A stretch of 64,000 nucleotides of DNA, from contig NZ_ATTE01000001.1 in assembly GCF_000419525.1 (NCBI RefSeq), positions 2,340,655 through 2,404,654 on the forward strand. Direction: 5' to 3'. The position numbers and the translations under genes are program-made. Every line of letters starts with the position of its first letter. Position 1 is the first letter of the stretch. Shown here piece by piece: positions 62,721 to 64,000 of this stretch. This DNA comes from Leucothrix mucor DSM 2157 (GTDB lineage Bacteria; Pseudomonadota; Gammaproteobacteria; Thiotrichales; Thiotrichaceae). The notes under the pieces are model-generated. The model was given only the letters and a program-made list of their open reading frames with translations, was not told where the DNA came from and made no database searches.

Positions 62721-64000
62721 TTAAGCCTGCACTTCCAGACGTGATACGTTTTGGTAGCCTTTAGGTAATAACTTACCGCGACGACCTCGTTCACCAAGAT
62801 ACTCTTTTAGCTCATCCTGCTGAATCACTTTATGCTGCTTGCCAGCATGTACCACGAGCTTAGCATCTGCCGAGACAACAACCATATCCTGCACAAATTC
62901 CTCACCAGCTTTAAGCTTAGCCGATGGGATATTAATGATCTTATTTCCTTTACCGCGCGATAGCTGAGGAATCTCAGACATACTCACTGCCAGCAAATAG
63001 CCAGCCGAAGTCACTACCACGAGGTAATCTTTAACCGGCGCATCCAATCTGGCAGGCGCTAGTAGTTTCGCCCCTTTAGTTAGACTAACAACCGCTTTAC
63101 CGCTTTTAGTCCGGCTAATCAGGTCTTCGAATTTACAGATGAAGCCATAACCAAAGTTACTGGCCATCAGCAAATACTGTGACTCAGCCCCCATAATTAC
63201 CTGCTCAAAGCTGGCATTAGCCGGTGCACTGAAGTATCCACTTAAGGGGTCACCCTGTCCACGTGCCGATGGCAGCGTGTGTGCGGATAACGTATAACCA
63301 CGACCGGTACTGTCCATTAGCACCGCTTGCTGATTAGATCGGCCATGCGCGGAGGTCAGGAAACTATCGCCGGTTTTATAACTTAAGGCTTCAGGGTCGA
63401 TATCATGGCCTTTTGCCGCACGAATCCAGCCCATTTTTGATAATACAACAGTGACTGGCTCACTAGGCAATAGCGCGGTTTGATCCAATTGCTGAGCGGC
63501 TGAGCGCTCTTTTAACGGCGAACGACGATCATCGCCATACAGCTCTGCATCCTGCTTTAACTCGTCACGAATCAAGTTGGATAAAAGCTCTGGCGAATTC
63601 AGCAAGCTTTCCAGATAATCACGCTCATCTTCCAACTCATCCTGCTCAGCTTTTAGGGTGAACTCTTCCAGTTTAGCCAGATTACGCAAACGCAAATTCA
63701 GAATGGCTTCGGCTTGAATATCGCTAATACCAAAGCGCTCCATCATTATCGCTTTCGGCTCATCTTCATTTCGGATGATTTCAATCACTTCATCAATATT
63801 CAGATAAGCGACCAATAAACCTTCCAAGATATGCAAGCGGTCCATAACCTTTTCCAATCGCCATTCAAGACGACGGGTCACGGTTTGGCGACGGAACTCT
63901 AACCACTCCACCAACACTTCGCGTAGGTTTTTAACCCGCGGCCGACCATCAATCCCAATCATATTCATATTGACGCGGTAGCTACGCTCAAGGTCAGTAC
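62721..64000 (-). CDS. parC: DNA topoisomerase IV subunit A, C-terminal part (5' end outside window)
   Basis: The frame is open to the last base, and the segment before the first Met reads TDLERSYRVN, which continues into MNMIGIDGRPRVKNLREVLVEWLEFRRQTVTRRLEWRLEKV (in parts). ParC cleaves and religates DNA to decatenate daughter chromosomes; the breakage-reunion domain end, long coiled coil (about residues 50-170 of the visible part) and beta-pinwheel C-terminal domain (from GWIRAAKGHDIDPEALSYKTGD) are seen. The catalytic Tyr lies outside the window. It is 10 bp upstream of folB on the same strand. Confidence 0.94.
   Translation of the reverse strand, partial: TDLERSYRVNMNMIGIDGRPRVKNLREVLVEWLEFRRQTVTRRLEWRLEKVMDRLHILEGLLVAYLNIDEVIEIIRNEDEPKAIMMERFGISDIQAEAILNLRLRNLAKLEEFTLKAEQDELEDERDYLESLLNSPELLSNLIRDELKQDAELYGDDRRSPLKERSAAQQLDQTALLPSEPVTVVLSKMGWIRAAKGHDIDPEALSYKTGDSFLTSAHGRSNQQAVLMDSTGRGYTLSAHTLPSARGQGDPLSGYFSAPANASFEQVIMGAESQYLLMASNFGYGFICKFEDLISRTKSGKAVVSLTKGAKLLAPARLDAPVKDYLVVVTSAGYLLAVSMSEIPQLSRGKGNKIINIPSAKLKAGEEFVQDMVVVSADAKLVVHAGKQHKVIQQDELKEYLGERGRRGKLLPKGYQNVSRLEVQA

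Overview
The window is a chromosomal segment of a gammaproteobacterium, probably marine. The evidence is the conserved blocks hisS-yfgM-bamB, tldD-pmbA-rng-maf-rlmH-rsfS-nadD-proA, holA-rnfH-ratA with divergent smpB, and folK-folB-parC, together with TRAP, BCCT and TauD-type genes for small organic solutes. Genus-level placement (for example Thiotrichales) would be a guess. There is no rRNA, CRISPR array or prophage; one tRNA-Pro(GGG) is present.

Left part (1-10.8 kb): the 3' end of hisS, yfgM and bamB face recJ. Then come a small DUF7079-like gene, an operon of an ECF-like sigma factor with a membrane-anchored SUMF1-fold protein, a secreted four-repeat protein, and two overlapping cryptochrome/photolyase genes. 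The second photolyase gene is cut by an in-frame TGA where the family has Trp.

Accessory region (10.8-24 kb): a DUF4143 ATPase; a catabolic operon (aldehyde dehydrogenase, luciferase-like monooxygenase, flavin reductase fused to a Nudix-like domain, alpha/beta hydrolase, PF06684 protein) divergent from a GntR regulator and a carboxymuconolactone-decarboxylase-like gene; a MarR/HlyD/FUSC-type efflux operon with a perfect 21-bp inverted repeat upstream; a fructosamine-kinase-like and a ketopantoate-reductase-like gene. Four copies plus one collapsed copy of a 72-79 bp palindromic intergenic element sit among these genes. Next to them are short gene stubs (decarboxylase 5' end, FUSC 3' part), so the region looks rearranged.

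Middle (24-36 kb): outer-membrane protein, metallo-beta-lactamase-fold protein, AraC regulator, DUF3726 protein with a 570-residue partner, an RHH/PIN toxin-antitoxin pair, dipeptidase and semialdehyde-type dehydrogenase with a LysR 5' stub in front, an intact LysR gene, and an IS256-family element with an 8-bp target duplication. The IS has a decayed transposase and separates a RelB/DinJ-PIN toxin-antitoxin operon from its upstream region.

Right part (36-64 kb): AI-2E-type permease, BCCT transporter, TauD-type dioxygenase, a TRAP operon, tRNA-Pro, a polysaccharide deacetylase overlapping fadD tail to tail, then mostly housekeeping genes. These include a 1385-residue SNF2-type helicase and end with parC running off the window.
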